Assembly: GCF_002554795.1 (NCBI RefSeq)
Contig: NZ_PDEQ01000004.1
Span: 248,001-312,000 of the forward strand
Length of the DNA stretch: 64,000 nucleotides
Source: Longibacter salinarum
GTDB lineage: Bacteria; Bacteroidota; Rhodothermia; Rhodothermales; Salinibacteraceae
Reading direction: 5' to 3'
Of this stretch, positions 43,993 to 52,802 are shown in pieces. The translations under genes and the position numbers were made by a program. The first letter of the stretch is position 1. Each line of letters begins with the position of its first letter. The notes beneath the pieces are model-generated. The model saw only the letters and a list, made by a program, of their open reading frames with translations, did not search any database and was not told where the DNA came from.

Positions 43993-44469
43993 TCACCCGT
44001 TCGTATGGCGCATGACGATATCGGTCTTGCGGAGCCGTGAACCAACCTGGATAAGAAGCCCCTCGTCAAGATAATACGTCAGACACGAGCGTGCCGTCTG
44101 ACTATCCAGCTGAGCTTTTGCTGCGAAGCGAAAATAGTTCGCAAACGTGAAGGACGTAGGCAACCGGTCATAGAGATCTGCAGCAGGAGCTGGAATGGGA
44201 CTCAACTCTGCCTTTTCTCCGATCTCCGCCGTCTCATGTTGATCGTCGTGCGCGCGGTAGAGCCGGACGAGAGTCGCCTCTCTCCGCAACGAACGATTCT
44301 CACGTATAAGTGCTCTTCTCTCCTTCGTGAGCCGCTCGTTCTCTCGTTTCAGTCGCTTCACCTCCGCTCGTAGACGCGCCGCCTCCGCCTTGATAAGAGA
44401 TGAGGCGATGTGCCTCCGCGCGTCCGATGCATGGCCAGGGTTTCGGTATGAGTTCTCAGACGACATCAT
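43993..44469 (-). CDS. Coiled-coil protein with possible winged-helix C terminus
   Basis: A 158-residue protein of unknown function. Residues ~25-75 are a basic/acidic coiled coil (AEAARLRAEVKRLKRENERL, RALIRENRSLRRE), bZIP-like in look. The C-terminal ~55 residues (FTFANYFRFAAKAQLDSQTARSCLTYYLDEGLLIQVGSRLRKTDIVMR) have the pattern of a small helix-turn-helix with a wing. It could be a dimeric DNA-binding protein. Either of the first Met residues could be the start. It opens the gene-poor stretch. Confidence 0.55.
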   Translation of the reverse strand: MMSSENSYRNPGHASDARRHIASSLIKAEAARLRAEVKRLKRENERLTKERRALIRENRSLRREATLVRLYRAHDDQHETAEIGEKAELSPIPAPAADLYDRLPTSFTFANYFRFAAKAQLDSQTARSCLTYYLDEGLLIQVGSRLRKTDIVMRHTNG

Positions 44470-45063
44470 AGAGACCTCAATATCTACTCGGTGGTCTGTG
44501 TACCCGGCGGTAAATACTGATTTGTACCGGCGGAAAGAAGAACCTTACCACAACCAATCGCAGAGGTCATCGCTTCGCTAGCGTTTCTCCCCACGGTGCC
44601 CGGGTGCTTTATGGAGCACCAAATCGTGCACCAAAGTCTCCATGACACAAGGACGGGACAATAGATGAAGCGGATGGACGATATCGCCATACTCTTTTGG
44701 ATGTGAGCCACGTCTTATGTCTCTCACATTCCACCATCGAGAGGCCTGATCGTGCGTAGATAATGGCCAATAAAAACGAATCACGAATGGGTGCGCTGCT
44801 CCAAAAGGTAACCCACATGGTCTGCTCTACCCGTGTAACCTGCTCGTCCAGTCGGCTTGACCACGCGATGCTTGAGGTGTCGAGAATGGCCTCCAGGTCA
44901 GAGAACGCCGAATGAGCGTTCCGCTGCAGAGCCGACGTCACGCAATAGACGCTACGGCATCATTATACCGTTTCGACTTTAATATGTCGGTGTCTCCAAC
45001 GGCTTCGATTCAGCGGACGCGCCACACCCTGGCAGAAGAACGTTTGAACGTATCCCGTTGAGG

Positions 45064-45265
45064 AACTGGTTGGCGGATGGATCTCAAAAACGCAAACTCG
45101 TTCGTTCCTCTCTAGTCGCAGGCCGGGCGGTGATCCGATGACACGTGTGCTATAGACACGGTGCGCGAAACGAACGAGGCGTGGTTGCGCAGGCGTCCCA
45201 AGGACCGACCGTCGGGTCGAGAGGTCCGCCCTTTGGATGGCCGAAGGCGGTCCGCCAAACAGGTT
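45064..45265 (-). repeat. Copy 4 of the ~200-bp repeat (reverse orientation)
   Basis: Ends AACTGGTTGGCGGATGG and GGTCCGCCAAACAGGTT. Nested inside are CTCGTTCGTT (45097-45106) and its perfect inverse AACGAACGAG (45169-45178), and a hairpin GGACC-GACC-GTCG-GGTC-GAGA-GGTCC (45202-45227). The interior is very like copy 3. The whole can fold on itself from end to end. No coding capacity. Confidence 0.88.
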
Positions 45266-45408
45266 TTAAACCGGCTCTCCTCCCAACTCGGAGCCGCTGC
45301 GAGGACACGGTTGGGGCGATCCCGACACAATCATTCGGAAAACGAATTCGCCCATATCAACGGTCGTCGTCTTCGCTCCGTCGACCGGTACGATCGCCAG
45401 GTCCAAAC

Positions 45409-45441
45409 GACACGGGCGACTCCGAAGTGGAATCGCCCGTC
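45409..45441 (-). terminator. Possible terminator of the TPR membrane-protein gene
   Basis: Perfect 8-bp stem ACGGGCGA / TCGCCCGT with a 17-base loop that itself can pair (CTCCGAAGTGGA). On the minus strand it is followed by GTCGTTTGG, so intrinsic termination would be weak. Confidence 0.4.
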
Positions 45442-45478
45442 AGGAGATCAGATATGTCGTCCTCCGTCGCGGGTTCTG

Positions 45479-47368
45479 TCAAACGGTCGTGTTCATTACA
45501 GCAATTGGAACGGCCATAACGGGTTCGTCAAGCTCGATGGCCTGCAGGCCCCCATCTGGGGTTTGCTGAATGATTTGCGTCTGCGGTCGTGCGTAGCGAT
45601 ACGCAAGCACGACTCTACCAGACATGGAGATCGCGATGAAGCGATCAGAGGAGGCATGTTGAATGATTCGCTCGGGCACCGAGATGGTACCGGTCTTTTC
45701 ACCAGACGATGAGTACACCGAAACAGCCGGCGACGTGCGCATGCATCGGCGCAACATCTGGCCGAGGGTCCGTGGTGTTTCGCGTTCGGGGATACGAGGC
45801 TCTACCTCCGGCAGATCATCGAGGCCGATCCCGATGGACGTTAGCCATTCCGCATCTTCTTCCGACAGCGCCACGCCGTCCCCGTGTGACGCGAAATCCC
45901 TCGAATCAATCTTCGTCGTCTCAGATGCATCGGTGGAATCACGTTGAGCCGAGTCTACATCTGGCAGGAAGATGTCGCCCTCCGGCATCACGCCAAGCTG
46001 GTCGGCACGTGTCTGCGTCTTGGGGCCTTGCGTCCCTGCAGCGAGCGCGGACATCCGGGCAATTGGACCGGACTCGTTCTGCGTGCCACGTACCGCCGTA
46101 CTGATAAATTGCAGAACAACGGACACCCCCACGGCGATCGAGAACAGCATCCAGAACGGAAGCGGCGAATCGTCTGATGCGCCACCAAAGACCGACGCAT
46201 AGGTTGCCGATGCCTGTCTGTAGATGTTGTCCGGGACATCCTCGTCCATGGCGGCCAGCTGATGCAGGGCCTGTCGAGCAACATCTCGATCACTCGCCCG
46301 AGCCGCAATCTCAATCTGCACGTTCAACAGGTACGGAAGATAATCCTGGCGGCCGGACGTTCGTATTTGTCCCGCGAGGTCTGCAGTCAATTGCAGAGCC
46401 TCGCCGTACTCGCCCTGATCACTTCGGATCAGCGCCCGACGATACGACGCCTGAAACTGTGTCCACGTGCTTCCAAGATGTTCACCGAGTTTAGCTGTCT
46501 TATCTATAAGCTCAAGCGCGCGCTCATGCTCGCCACGTTGTCTAGCGATAATGAACTCATTACTTAGCTCATTACGCATCGCATCTAATCTCGCTTTACC
46601 AGACAGAGATTGCGCCGTCTCTGATCCTTTTCGCTGGTGTGATAGCGCTAGATTCCAGCGTGAACACCGTTTATCCGCACGGAGCGTTTCGCGACGATCT
46701 TGAGCCGACATGCAGCCGATCAGCAGTGCCGAAGCAGCAACATAATGAAGCTTCGCTTTGATTTCCGAAGCCCCCCTCATCTCCAGCCCCCTCATCGACT
46801 CAAGTGCTTCCGTCACCGTACGATACGCGGCATGCGTATTTCCTACACGAACCTGCAGAAGGGCAAGGGACCGCCGATTATTTAGACGGTGAGCTGGATC
46901 CAATCCCTCGGATTCGAGGGCGGCTAGGTTAAAATAATGTATGCTTAGTGAATGGTTGCCAAGCGCCAGCGCTGCATGGCCCGCAACCTCGAAAACATGG
47001 GGCATGTAATTCTTTCGAGTCTGAATCACGCGCTCGCCCAGGATATGCTGCACGAGATCCAGTGCCTCCTGATTACGATTCAGTTCAACAAGTGCGTCAA
47101 CCTCCGAGATATACGTGTATTCGATGCGCCTGCGATCTGACTTCGGTAAACACGATCTCGCCTCTCGCGAACCGTTCAAGACATCTATCCAGTCTCCCTT
47201 TTGATAAGATGGGTAAATGTCATTATAGATCGATACGCAGGAGGATTGTAAATTGACATCGCTAGCCCCTACATTAAAGGGCACAACGATCACACCAACC
47301 AACAAAGCCGCTACTACTATGGATACGTTGCGTAACATGTTTGTCGCTCTAGAAGAGTCCGTACGCAT
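45479..47368 (-). CDS. Membrane protein with periplasmic TPR-like domain and cytoplasmic C terminus
   Basis: A 629-residue protein of unknown function. A signal peptide (VSIVVAALLVGVIVVPFNVGA) is followed by ~350 residues of helical, TPR-like repeats (YISEVDALVELNRNQEALDLV, AGHAALALGNHSLSIHYFNLAAL, LRADKRCSRWNLALSHQR, ERALELIDKTAKLGEHL, YRRALIRSDQGEYGEALQLT). One transmembrane helix lies at ~403-422. The last ~200 residues should be cytoplasmic, with an acidic segment (EEDAEWLTSIGIGLDDLPEVEP) and an ending of beta character (RFIAISMSGRVVLAYRY). The topology suits a sensor, but no output domain is recognised. A second start lies at residue 11. It is less GC-rich than its surroundings. Confidence 0.6.
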   Translation of the reverse strand: MRTDSSRATNMLRNVSIVVAALLVGVIVVPFNVGASDVNLQSSCVSIYNDIYPSYQKGDWIDVLNGSREARSCLPKSDRRRIEYTYISEVDALVELNRNQEALDLVQHILGERVIQTRKNYMPHVFEVAGHAALALGNHSLSIHYFNLAALESEGLDPAHRLNNRRSLALLQVRVGNTHAAYRTVTEALESMRGLEMRGASEIKAKLHYVAASALLIGCMSAQDRRETLRADKRCSRWNLALSHQRKGSETAQSLSGKARLDAMRNELSNEFIIARQRGEHERALELIDKTAKLGEHLGSTWTQFQASYRRALIRSDQGEYGEALQLTADLAGQIRTSGRQDYLPYLLNVQIEIAARASDRDVARQALHQLAAMDEDVPDNIYRQASATYASVFGGASDDSPLPFWMLFSIAVGVSVVLQFISTAVRGTQNESGPIARMSALAAGTQGPKTQTRADQLGVMPEGDIFLPDVDSAQRDSTDASETTKIDSRDFASHGDGVALSEEDAEWLTSIGIGLDDLPEVEPRIPERETPRTLGQMLRRCMRTSPAVSVYSSSGEKTGTISVPERIIQHASSDRFIAISMSGRVVLAYRYARPQTQIIQQTPDGGLQAIELDEPVMAVPIAVMNTTV

Positions 47369-47515
47369 TGAAAATCAGGTTTCTGACCCAGAGAGACCGG
47401 ACAAAAACCCACTGCCGCCGCCAGATGAGAATCACCCTACAACGCAGGATTAGGCTCTTTCCCGCTCTGGTGATTTACTTGATGGTATAATACAAATGCG
47501 GAGACTAAGCGTCAA

Positions 47516-48198
47516 TCATTTTGTGTTTCTTTCTGTCACTTCAACTGATTGACTAACGTATACACCAGAGTGCATTAATATCCCATCATCTAGGGCGCCC
47601 GAATGCATGTGGACGTACGCAGTGCACAATCGGTCTGCATCGGATTCGTTGATCGCAACCGGCATCCCGATGACGTAATTGACTGACTTCAGGTTGATGT
47701 TTCCGAAGCGACAGTGCACAGCGTTCTCGGCAGGTGCAGTGAGCTTGTAAAAGAGCACAGCACCTACATCTTCCTGAAGTGCGACGAGTCGATTGGTTGC
47801 AAATGCCTTCCTTAGATGAATGGAACGGTGGAGCGGCGCAAGCGAATCTCCTGCCTCACTGATACACGCGTCACGTACTCCGCTACCATCCGACGCCGAA
47901 TCCGACAACCTCGGGTTCGGCGTCCGTATGTCCCTTCTCTCCATATCGCCCGCTGGGTCAGTGACGGAAGTAACGAGACGGTGATCGCCGATGAGCCGGT
48001 CAAATCGAGTTTGAGCCAACTCGTTCGCTCTTGGGTGCCCTTACGAACGGCAGATACGCGATCAGCCCGTACGTCCATGTCAACCGGATCCAAGTGAACC
48101 GGTACGCGCTCCTCGTCACGCGTCTCCAGGTCGATGGGCCGTCTCTGACGCATACTCGAGGTTTCCTCGCCGTACCGCGCCCCCTGAATCACACGCAT
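47516..48198 (-). pseudogene. Possible frameshifted gene of unknown function
   Basis: Two overlapping minus-strand frames may be halves of one gene. From ATG 48198 the first reads YGEETSSMRQRRPIDLETRDEE...VDMDVRADRVSAVRKG with a strong coding look, then turns Arg-rich. Near 47812-48019 a second frame takes over and ends with LVALQEDVGAVLFYKLTAPAENAV, CRFGNINLKSVNYVIGMPVAINE, YVHMHSGALDDGILMHSGVYVSQSVEV. A single-base indel between them would explain both. No family is recognised. The upstream AT-rich region (TATATATAGTACAATTG on the minus strand near 48260) could be its promoter. Confidence 0.35.
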
Positions 48199-48463
48199 AT
48201 CGCTGGGGATCGGTTGCGTTGTACGAGCGCGTATCCACCGCCTCCGATAAACAATTGTACTATATATATCTGCTCGCTCCCATTTAACGCGGACGAGATA
48301 GCGGGATGACGCGGTTACATCGACCGGGCGAAATCTAGGCGCACATGTATATGCAACCCATTGTAACTCATCCGGCCAATCACCGACAGAATGACCAACG
48401 GATATGCCACCGTTCCAGGAGGCTTTCTCGTCCAGCTAACAGGTAACGCTCTTCCCGTTACGG

Positions 48464-49714
48464 CTATACAAGAAGCGCAAGTCGCTCAGCGGGACGGGTG
48501 ACGGCTACATACAGAAGTGCCTCTTTTTCAGGACCTCGGCAGGCCTGAAGATCTCTATGGTCTACAAACACGGTCCCGAACGTAGAGCCCTGCGCTTTGT
48601 GGACCGTCGTCGCATAGGCATAATCGACTGACGCAAACCTCTCTTTGAGTTCGTAGAATGCCCCCCATTTCGAGCCGTCCTCCTTCGCCCGTGTCCGGAG
48701 CCGCTCGAGGTCATTCTCATAGCGTTCATGCTCTTCCTCGTGAAGCACGAGAATCGTGCGATTGAAGGCAGCGTACGGACTCCGCACTTTCAGTTTCCAT
48801 ACCTTCCACTCGCTGAGGTCGTCGGCTTCAAATGTCGTGATCGATGTTTTTGTGACGCGCAGTTCCTCACTATTTTTGACGACCGGAGCTCCGTCGTGGA
48901 ACCACGTCTCACGTGCAACCAGCCACTCCCCCTTCTCGAAACGAGGCGCATCGCTACCATAGCGAGCCGTTCGAATCTCGCGGTTGTACTTTCGCACCGT
49001 CCGATTTCGATACGCGAGGAGACGCGCATGGGCAGCATTATCTGCAAATGCATCGGAGTTAAACGTGCGAAGAACCGTATCCAGAAAGGCCTCGCGCTTG
49101 TGCGTAATGGCGACACCGATGCCGTCTTTAAATCGAGACTGAAAGCCGCGCGCTGTGCCCGTACGGACCTTGGTTGCCAGATCAAGAATCGGATTGTCGG
49201 TCGATTGCCGATGAACCTCCTCCAGCATCGGTCCCTCGACTTCGAGCGCAGGTGACGGATCTTCGTTTACTGGCGGCAACTGCGCGGGATCGCCGACGAA
49301 GAGCCACTGCAAATTCCGCTGCGATGCCTGGATATACTCCCACTCCTCACGGCCCACCATGGAGGCTTCGTCGCAGACAACGACGCTCGCGGGACGTTCT
49401 TCCTCCATCCCATCCGGAACCAGCACGTACTGTCCATCGACATCCGGCTTGAGACGAAGCCCGAGATACGAATGAAGCGTTTGCGTCTCGACCTCGCCTC
49501 CATCCAGCTGGTCGCGTAGGACCTGAACCGCCTTATGCGTCGGCGCGCACACGGTGACCGTGCAGCCCTCGGATACGAGCTGATCGACGAGTTGACTGAC
49601 TAGAAAGGTTTTCCCGGTCCCCGCGTAGCCTCGGAGACCCGTAAATCGCTCGCCTGCGGCGAGACGCTCATACACAACATCGTAGGCGTCTTGCTGATGC
49701 TTCGTTAGCGACAT
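48464..49714 (-). CDS. Dda/RecD2-like superfamily 1B DNA helicase
   Basis: A 416-residue 5'-3' helicase-like ATPase, near the size of phage T4 Dda. Motif I is GYAGTGKTF (29-37), with CAPTHKAVQVL (Ia), VVCDEASMVG (II), LFVGDPAQLPPV (III), AYRNRTVRKYN (IV-like), ATTVHKAQGSTFGTVFVD (V) and LLYVAVTRPAERL (VI). It opens LTKHQQDAYDVV, the Q-motif region. No RecBCD partner is adjacent; a stand-alone role in replication restart or repair is likely. It may be phage-derived given the surrounding gene-poor DNA, but I see no phage gene nearby. Confidence 0.9.
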   Translation of the reverse strand: MSLTKHQQDAYDVVYERLAAGERFTGLRGYAGTGKTFLVSQLVDQLVSEGCTVTVCAPTHKAVQVLRDQLDGGEVETQTLHSYLGLRLKPDVDGQYVLVPDGMEEERPASVVVCDEASMVGREEWEYIQASQRNLQWLFVGDPAQLPPVNEDPSPALEVEGPMLEEVHRQSTDNPILDLATKVRTGTARGFQSRFKDGIGVAITHKREAFLDTVLRTFNSDAFADNAAHARLLAYRNRTVRKYNREIRTARYGSDAPRFEKGEWLVARETWFHDGAPVVKNSEELRVTKTSITTFEADDLSEWKVWKLKVRSPYAAFNRTILVLHEEEHERYENDLERLRTRAKEDGSKWGAFYELKERFASVDYAYATTVHKAQGSTFGTVFVDHRDLQACRGPEKEALLYVAVTRPAERLALLV

Positions 49715-49862
49715 GGACGAGAAAGACTACATTGCATACCGGCGGTTGGATGTGTCTGTACTTTGGCCTCTGGAACATGTGCCGAACATGAGAGGGTCCA
49801 CTCAGACTTCATGGATGTACCGGTCGGACCCAGTGCAGAATCGAACGGAGATGTGGTTTTAT

Positions 49863-51365
49863 CTAATGCCAGACCGGCTGCCCTTCCTCCGTGGGGTCGA
49901 TCTCGTCCGTTATACGACCTTCAGCAGGAATCGTATTGCTCAATTGCTCGAGGTGGTGACCGAACCGATTCATGACGAAAAGGTGAGCAAGAGCCTGCGT
50001 GGCGTTATAGACATACCACGGCAACATGGGTGCAAAATCATGCACCGCGGTGATGATGTATTCGCCGTTCATAGCGCGTCTAAACTCGAGCCGTCCTTCC
50101 GGTCCCTTTGTCAGATCGGCCAGCATTCCACCGGTCACGTAGAATAGGTGGCGCCCTTCCGGACTCTGATCCGGTGCATATGTCATTTCCAGTAAGGTCA
50201 GGCCGAACGGTCGCAGCTGGAACTTGCACACTCTCTTACCCACGACCGAACACTTGAGAAGCGGCCATCCAAATCGCGGCAACCATCGAATGTATTCGTG
50301 CGCGACGTCACGCGCGGTGTAGCCAGGAGGAAGCGGCAGTCGCTGCACGGACCGCGCAACACTATCCTCTCGGATTGCTGCGTCATCTTCCGTTCGCAGG
50401 GCCGATCTGGGATTCGGCAGTGGGCGTCCATCTTCGGTCACCGACTTCTGTATCGCCTCCTCAAACGGCGTCGCGCCAGGCTCAAGATAGCGTTGAAGCG
50501 GATTTTCCGATACGACGGACTGGAAGCGGAGGCTGTCCACGATCGGATCCACGATGGACCACGGTCCGCCACTGAATACGCGAATCCAGGCCTTGGACAA
50601 ATGCGGGGCGTCAAACGGCACAGTCGCCATCGGTCGCGGGCGTAACCCCAGGGCGCGGGCGGTCCGCTGAAGCATCTCCCGGTACGTCATGCGATCCGGC
50701 CCGCCCACATCGTACGTTTTGTTGTAATGCTGCGGCTCACCGAGGCAGGTGATCAGGCCTCGAATCGCATCTTTGACGAAAATCGGCTGGGTCTGCGCCT
50801 CCGTCCACTTCGGCAGCAGCATCGCAGGCAGACGACGCACGAGGTTTAGCAGCAGCCGAAGCCACGTGCCTCCGGGCCCAACGATTAGGCCAGCACGAAG
50901 CGTTGTCAGCGGAACAGATGTCGAACCGAGTGTCGACTGAATCTCCAGTCGGCTCCGAATGCGCGGAGGGAGTGTCTCCCGCGGAATATCGTCAGGCACG
51001 AGGCCGCCGACATAGAGAATTTGTTTTACGTCTTGCGCAGCAGCCGAGCGGGCAAAGTTGTCCGCCATCAGCAAATCGAGATCCGCGACTTCTGCCTGCG
51101 TCAGTCGTGCCGATGGGTGTACGGAATGTGCGAGATAGAAGGCGTAGTCGGCCCCCTGGAGTCGCTTTTCGATCTCGTGTGGCGAAAACAGGTCGCAGTG
51201 CTTCCATTCCTCCCCCTCTCGCCTACCGGTATTTCTGCGTGCCCGGATCGGCGACCGGGTGAGCGCAACCACACGATACTGGCCACGCAGAGCTTCCCGA
51301 AGGGCCGTGCCGAGAAAGCCGGTAGCACCTGCAATGACGACGGTGGGTCGATCGGAATTGCCCAT
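49863..51365 (-). CDS. NAD(P)-binding SDR oxidoreductase with C-terminal DUF2867-like domain
   Basis: A 500-residue protein. The N-terminal ~300 residues are an atypical extended SDR/NmrA fold with VVIAGATGFLGTALREAL (GATGFLG nucleotide motif), YAFYLAHSVH, ILYVGGLVPDDIP and YDVGGPDRMTYREMLQR. The C-terminal ~150 residues (WPLLKCSVVGKRVCKFQLRPFGLTLLEMTYAPDQ, RLEFRRAMNGEYIITAVHDFAPMLPWYVYN) match the DUF2867 region commonly fused to such SDRs. Substrate unknown. The start MGNSDRPTVV at 51365 is chosen; a frame open to 51461 adds 32 residues of no character. Confidence 0.85.
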   Translation of the reverse strand: MGNSDRPTVVIAGATGFLGTALREALRGQYRVVALTRSPIRARRNTGRREGEEWKHCDLFSPHEIEKRLQGADYAFYLAHSVHPSARLTQAEVADLDLLMADNFARSAAAQDVKQILYVGGLVPDDIPRETLPPRIRSRLEIQSTLGSTSVPLTTLRAGLIVGPGGTWLRLLLNLVRRLPAMLLPKWTEAQTQPIFVKDAIRGLITCLGEPQHYNKTYDVGGPDRMTYREMLQRTARALGLRPRPMATVPFDAPHLSKAWIRVFSGGPWSIVDPIVDSLRFQSVVSENPLQRYLEPGATPFEEAIQKSVTEDGRPLPNPRSALRTEDDAAIREDSVARSVQRLPLPPGYTARDVAHEYIRWLPRFGWPLLKCSVVGKRVCKFQLRPFGLTLLEMTYAPDQSPEGRHLFYVTGGMLADLTKGPEGRLEFRRAMNGEYIITAVHDFAPMLPWYVYNATQALAHLFVMNRFGHHLEQLSNTIPAEGRITDEIDPTEEGQPVWH

Positions 51366-51497
51366 AAGGATGTAGCACAAACGAGGCAGAAACGGCCCCC
51401 AGTGGAATGCAATGCCGGGCGACCAGCGCCTCCAAACGAAACGGAGGCACACAGACGACAAAAGCCAGTTCCGAGGCGTCTCGGAACCGGCTTCGTG

Positions 51498-51586
51498 CGG
51501 AGAGGGAGGGATTCGAACCCTCGAAACCGCGTTAACGGTTTACTCCCTTAGCAGGGGAGCGCCTTCGACCGCTCGGCCACCTCTCC
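51498..51586 (-). tRNA. tRNA-Ser (anticodon GCT)
   Basis: On the minus strand: acceptor GGAGAGG / CCTCTCC, D arm GCCGAGCGGTCGAAGGC, anticodon arm CTCCC-CTGCTAA-GGGAG (anticodon GCT, reading AGC/AGT), a long variable arm (AAACCGTTAACGCGGTTTC, class II), T arm GAGGG-TTCGAAT-CCCTC. Discriminator G, as expected for Ser. CCA is not encoded. Confidence 0.96.
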
Positions 51587-51763
51587 TTGAAGTAATAAGT
51601 GTATGCCTCGGAGCGTCGCGATGTTGCTCTCTTATTTCGGTAGATGTTACAATACAGGTGGAGATACACGGTTCCGCGTTCTCCTTCCTGTAATGAACTT
51701 TCGACGGGTGTTCACGCGGAGACCTGATCCACCTCTCTGGTACGCTTACTCACGACAGGTAAA

Positions 51764-52687
51764 TCAGCCGTCGCCAAGAGCCTCCGCACCACTTGTGATG
51801 TCGAGAATCTCCATCGTAATGGCGTTCTGACGCTCGCGGTTGTAGGTAATCCGCAGATCTTCGAGGAGATCTTCGGCATTGGACGTTGCGTTGTCCATCG
51901 CCACCATTCGCGCGCCTTGTTCAGCCGCGTTCGACTCGAGGAGCGCCCGCCAGAGCTGGTAATTCAGATAGCGTGGAACGAGCTCGTCGAGAATCTTCAC
52001 GGCCCCCGGCTCGAAGATGTAGTCGATCTCCTGATCGTTATTCGTTTCCGGCTCGCCGTTAAGCTCTTCCTTCATGATCGGCGTCGCAAACGTCTCCTCC
52101 GGAAGCGGAAGAAGCGGCTCCACAATCCGGTTCTGAGCGATCGTGTTCTTAAACTCGTTGTAGACTACGTCGACCTTGTCCCACAGCTCACGGCGGTATC
52201 CTTCAATCGCATCGTCGACGATACCCGACGCCGTCTTAAAGCTGAGAGAGTCGAACACACCCCGGTAATCGCCGACGACCTGATAGTCGCGCTTCGAGAA
52301 GTGCTCGTGACCCTTACGGCCGACGCACAGCAGGTACAAGTTGCCCGCTTTCTGGACATCCCGATACTGCGACTCGATCGCTTCCTCTGCCTTCTTGATC
52401 ACGTTCGAGTTGAACGCACCAGCAAGGCCACGATCTGCGGTTATGACGATGAGAAGAACCCCGTCAATCGCCTCGCGCTGCTGAAAGAACTCGTGAGCCG
52501 TCGGGTCGAGCTCTTCCTGCAAGTGATCGACGATCTCGCGGATCTTAAACGCATACGGGCGTGTGTTGAAGATCCGCTCCTGGGCTTTCCGAAGCTTAGC
52601 AGCCGCGACCATTTTCATGGCTCGCGTAACCTGCTTCGTGTTTTCAACCGAGTTGATTCGGTTTCGAATGTCGCGAAGGTTCGCCAT
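51764..52687 (-). CDS. atpG: ATP synthase gamma subunit
   Basis: The central rotating shaft of F1. The 307-residue protein starts MANLRDIRNRINSVENTKQVTRAMKM, the conserved N-terminal helix, and ends NATSNAEDLLEDLRITYNRERQNAITMEILDITSGAEAL, the conserved C-terminal helix; both form the coiled-coil shaft. VLLIVITADRGLAGAFNSNV is the conserved central motif. An acidic insert (NGEPETNNDQEIDYIFEPG) is present. It is the last gene of the cluster; atpD and atpC are not here, as is usual in this phylum. Confidence 0.97.
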   Translation of the reverse strand: MANLRDIRNRINSVENTKQVTRAMKMVAAAKLRKAQERIFNTRPYAFKIREIVDHLQEELDPTAHEFFQQREAIDGVLLIVITADRGLAGAFNSNVIKKAEEAIESQYRDVQKAGNLYLLCVGRKGHEHFSKRDYQVVGDYRGVFDSLSFKTASGIVDDAIEGYRRELWDKVDVVYNEFKNTIAQNRIVEPLLPLPEETFATPIMKEELNGEPETNNDQEIDYIFEPGAVKILDELVPRYLNYQLWRALLESNAAEQGARMVAMDNATSNAEDLLEDLRITYNRERQNAITMEILDITSGAEALGDG

Positions 52688-52802
52688 AGATCAGGAGCGT
52701 TGCACAGAGGTGAGACAGAACCGCTATGGGCGTCACGGGCGGTGAGGCAAACCCTCACCGCACCAGTGCGACCCGTGCGGACACGCAATCAGGTGGAAGC
52801 TG

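Larger units (their letters stand above)
44470..45478. other. Gene-poor stretch with repeat copy 4
   Basis: About 1 kb without a gene I can support; the short frames here have poor composition. It contains repeat copy 4 at 45064-45265 and, just before the next gene, the hairpin ACGGGCGA / TCGCCCGT at 45409-45441, which may end the next minus-strand gene although its U-tract is weak. Confidence 0.5.

Noticed and set aside
48301-48463. Fifth copy of the ~200-bp repeat
   Set aside because: A short CAGCTAACAGGTAACG at 48433-48448 vaguely resembles one end, but no matching inverse end or interior block is present.
43917-49714. Integrated element between tRNA-Thr and tRNA-Ser
   Set aside because: The stretch is gene-poor and looks accessory, but I see no integrase, no phage gene and no direct repeat of either tRNA end.
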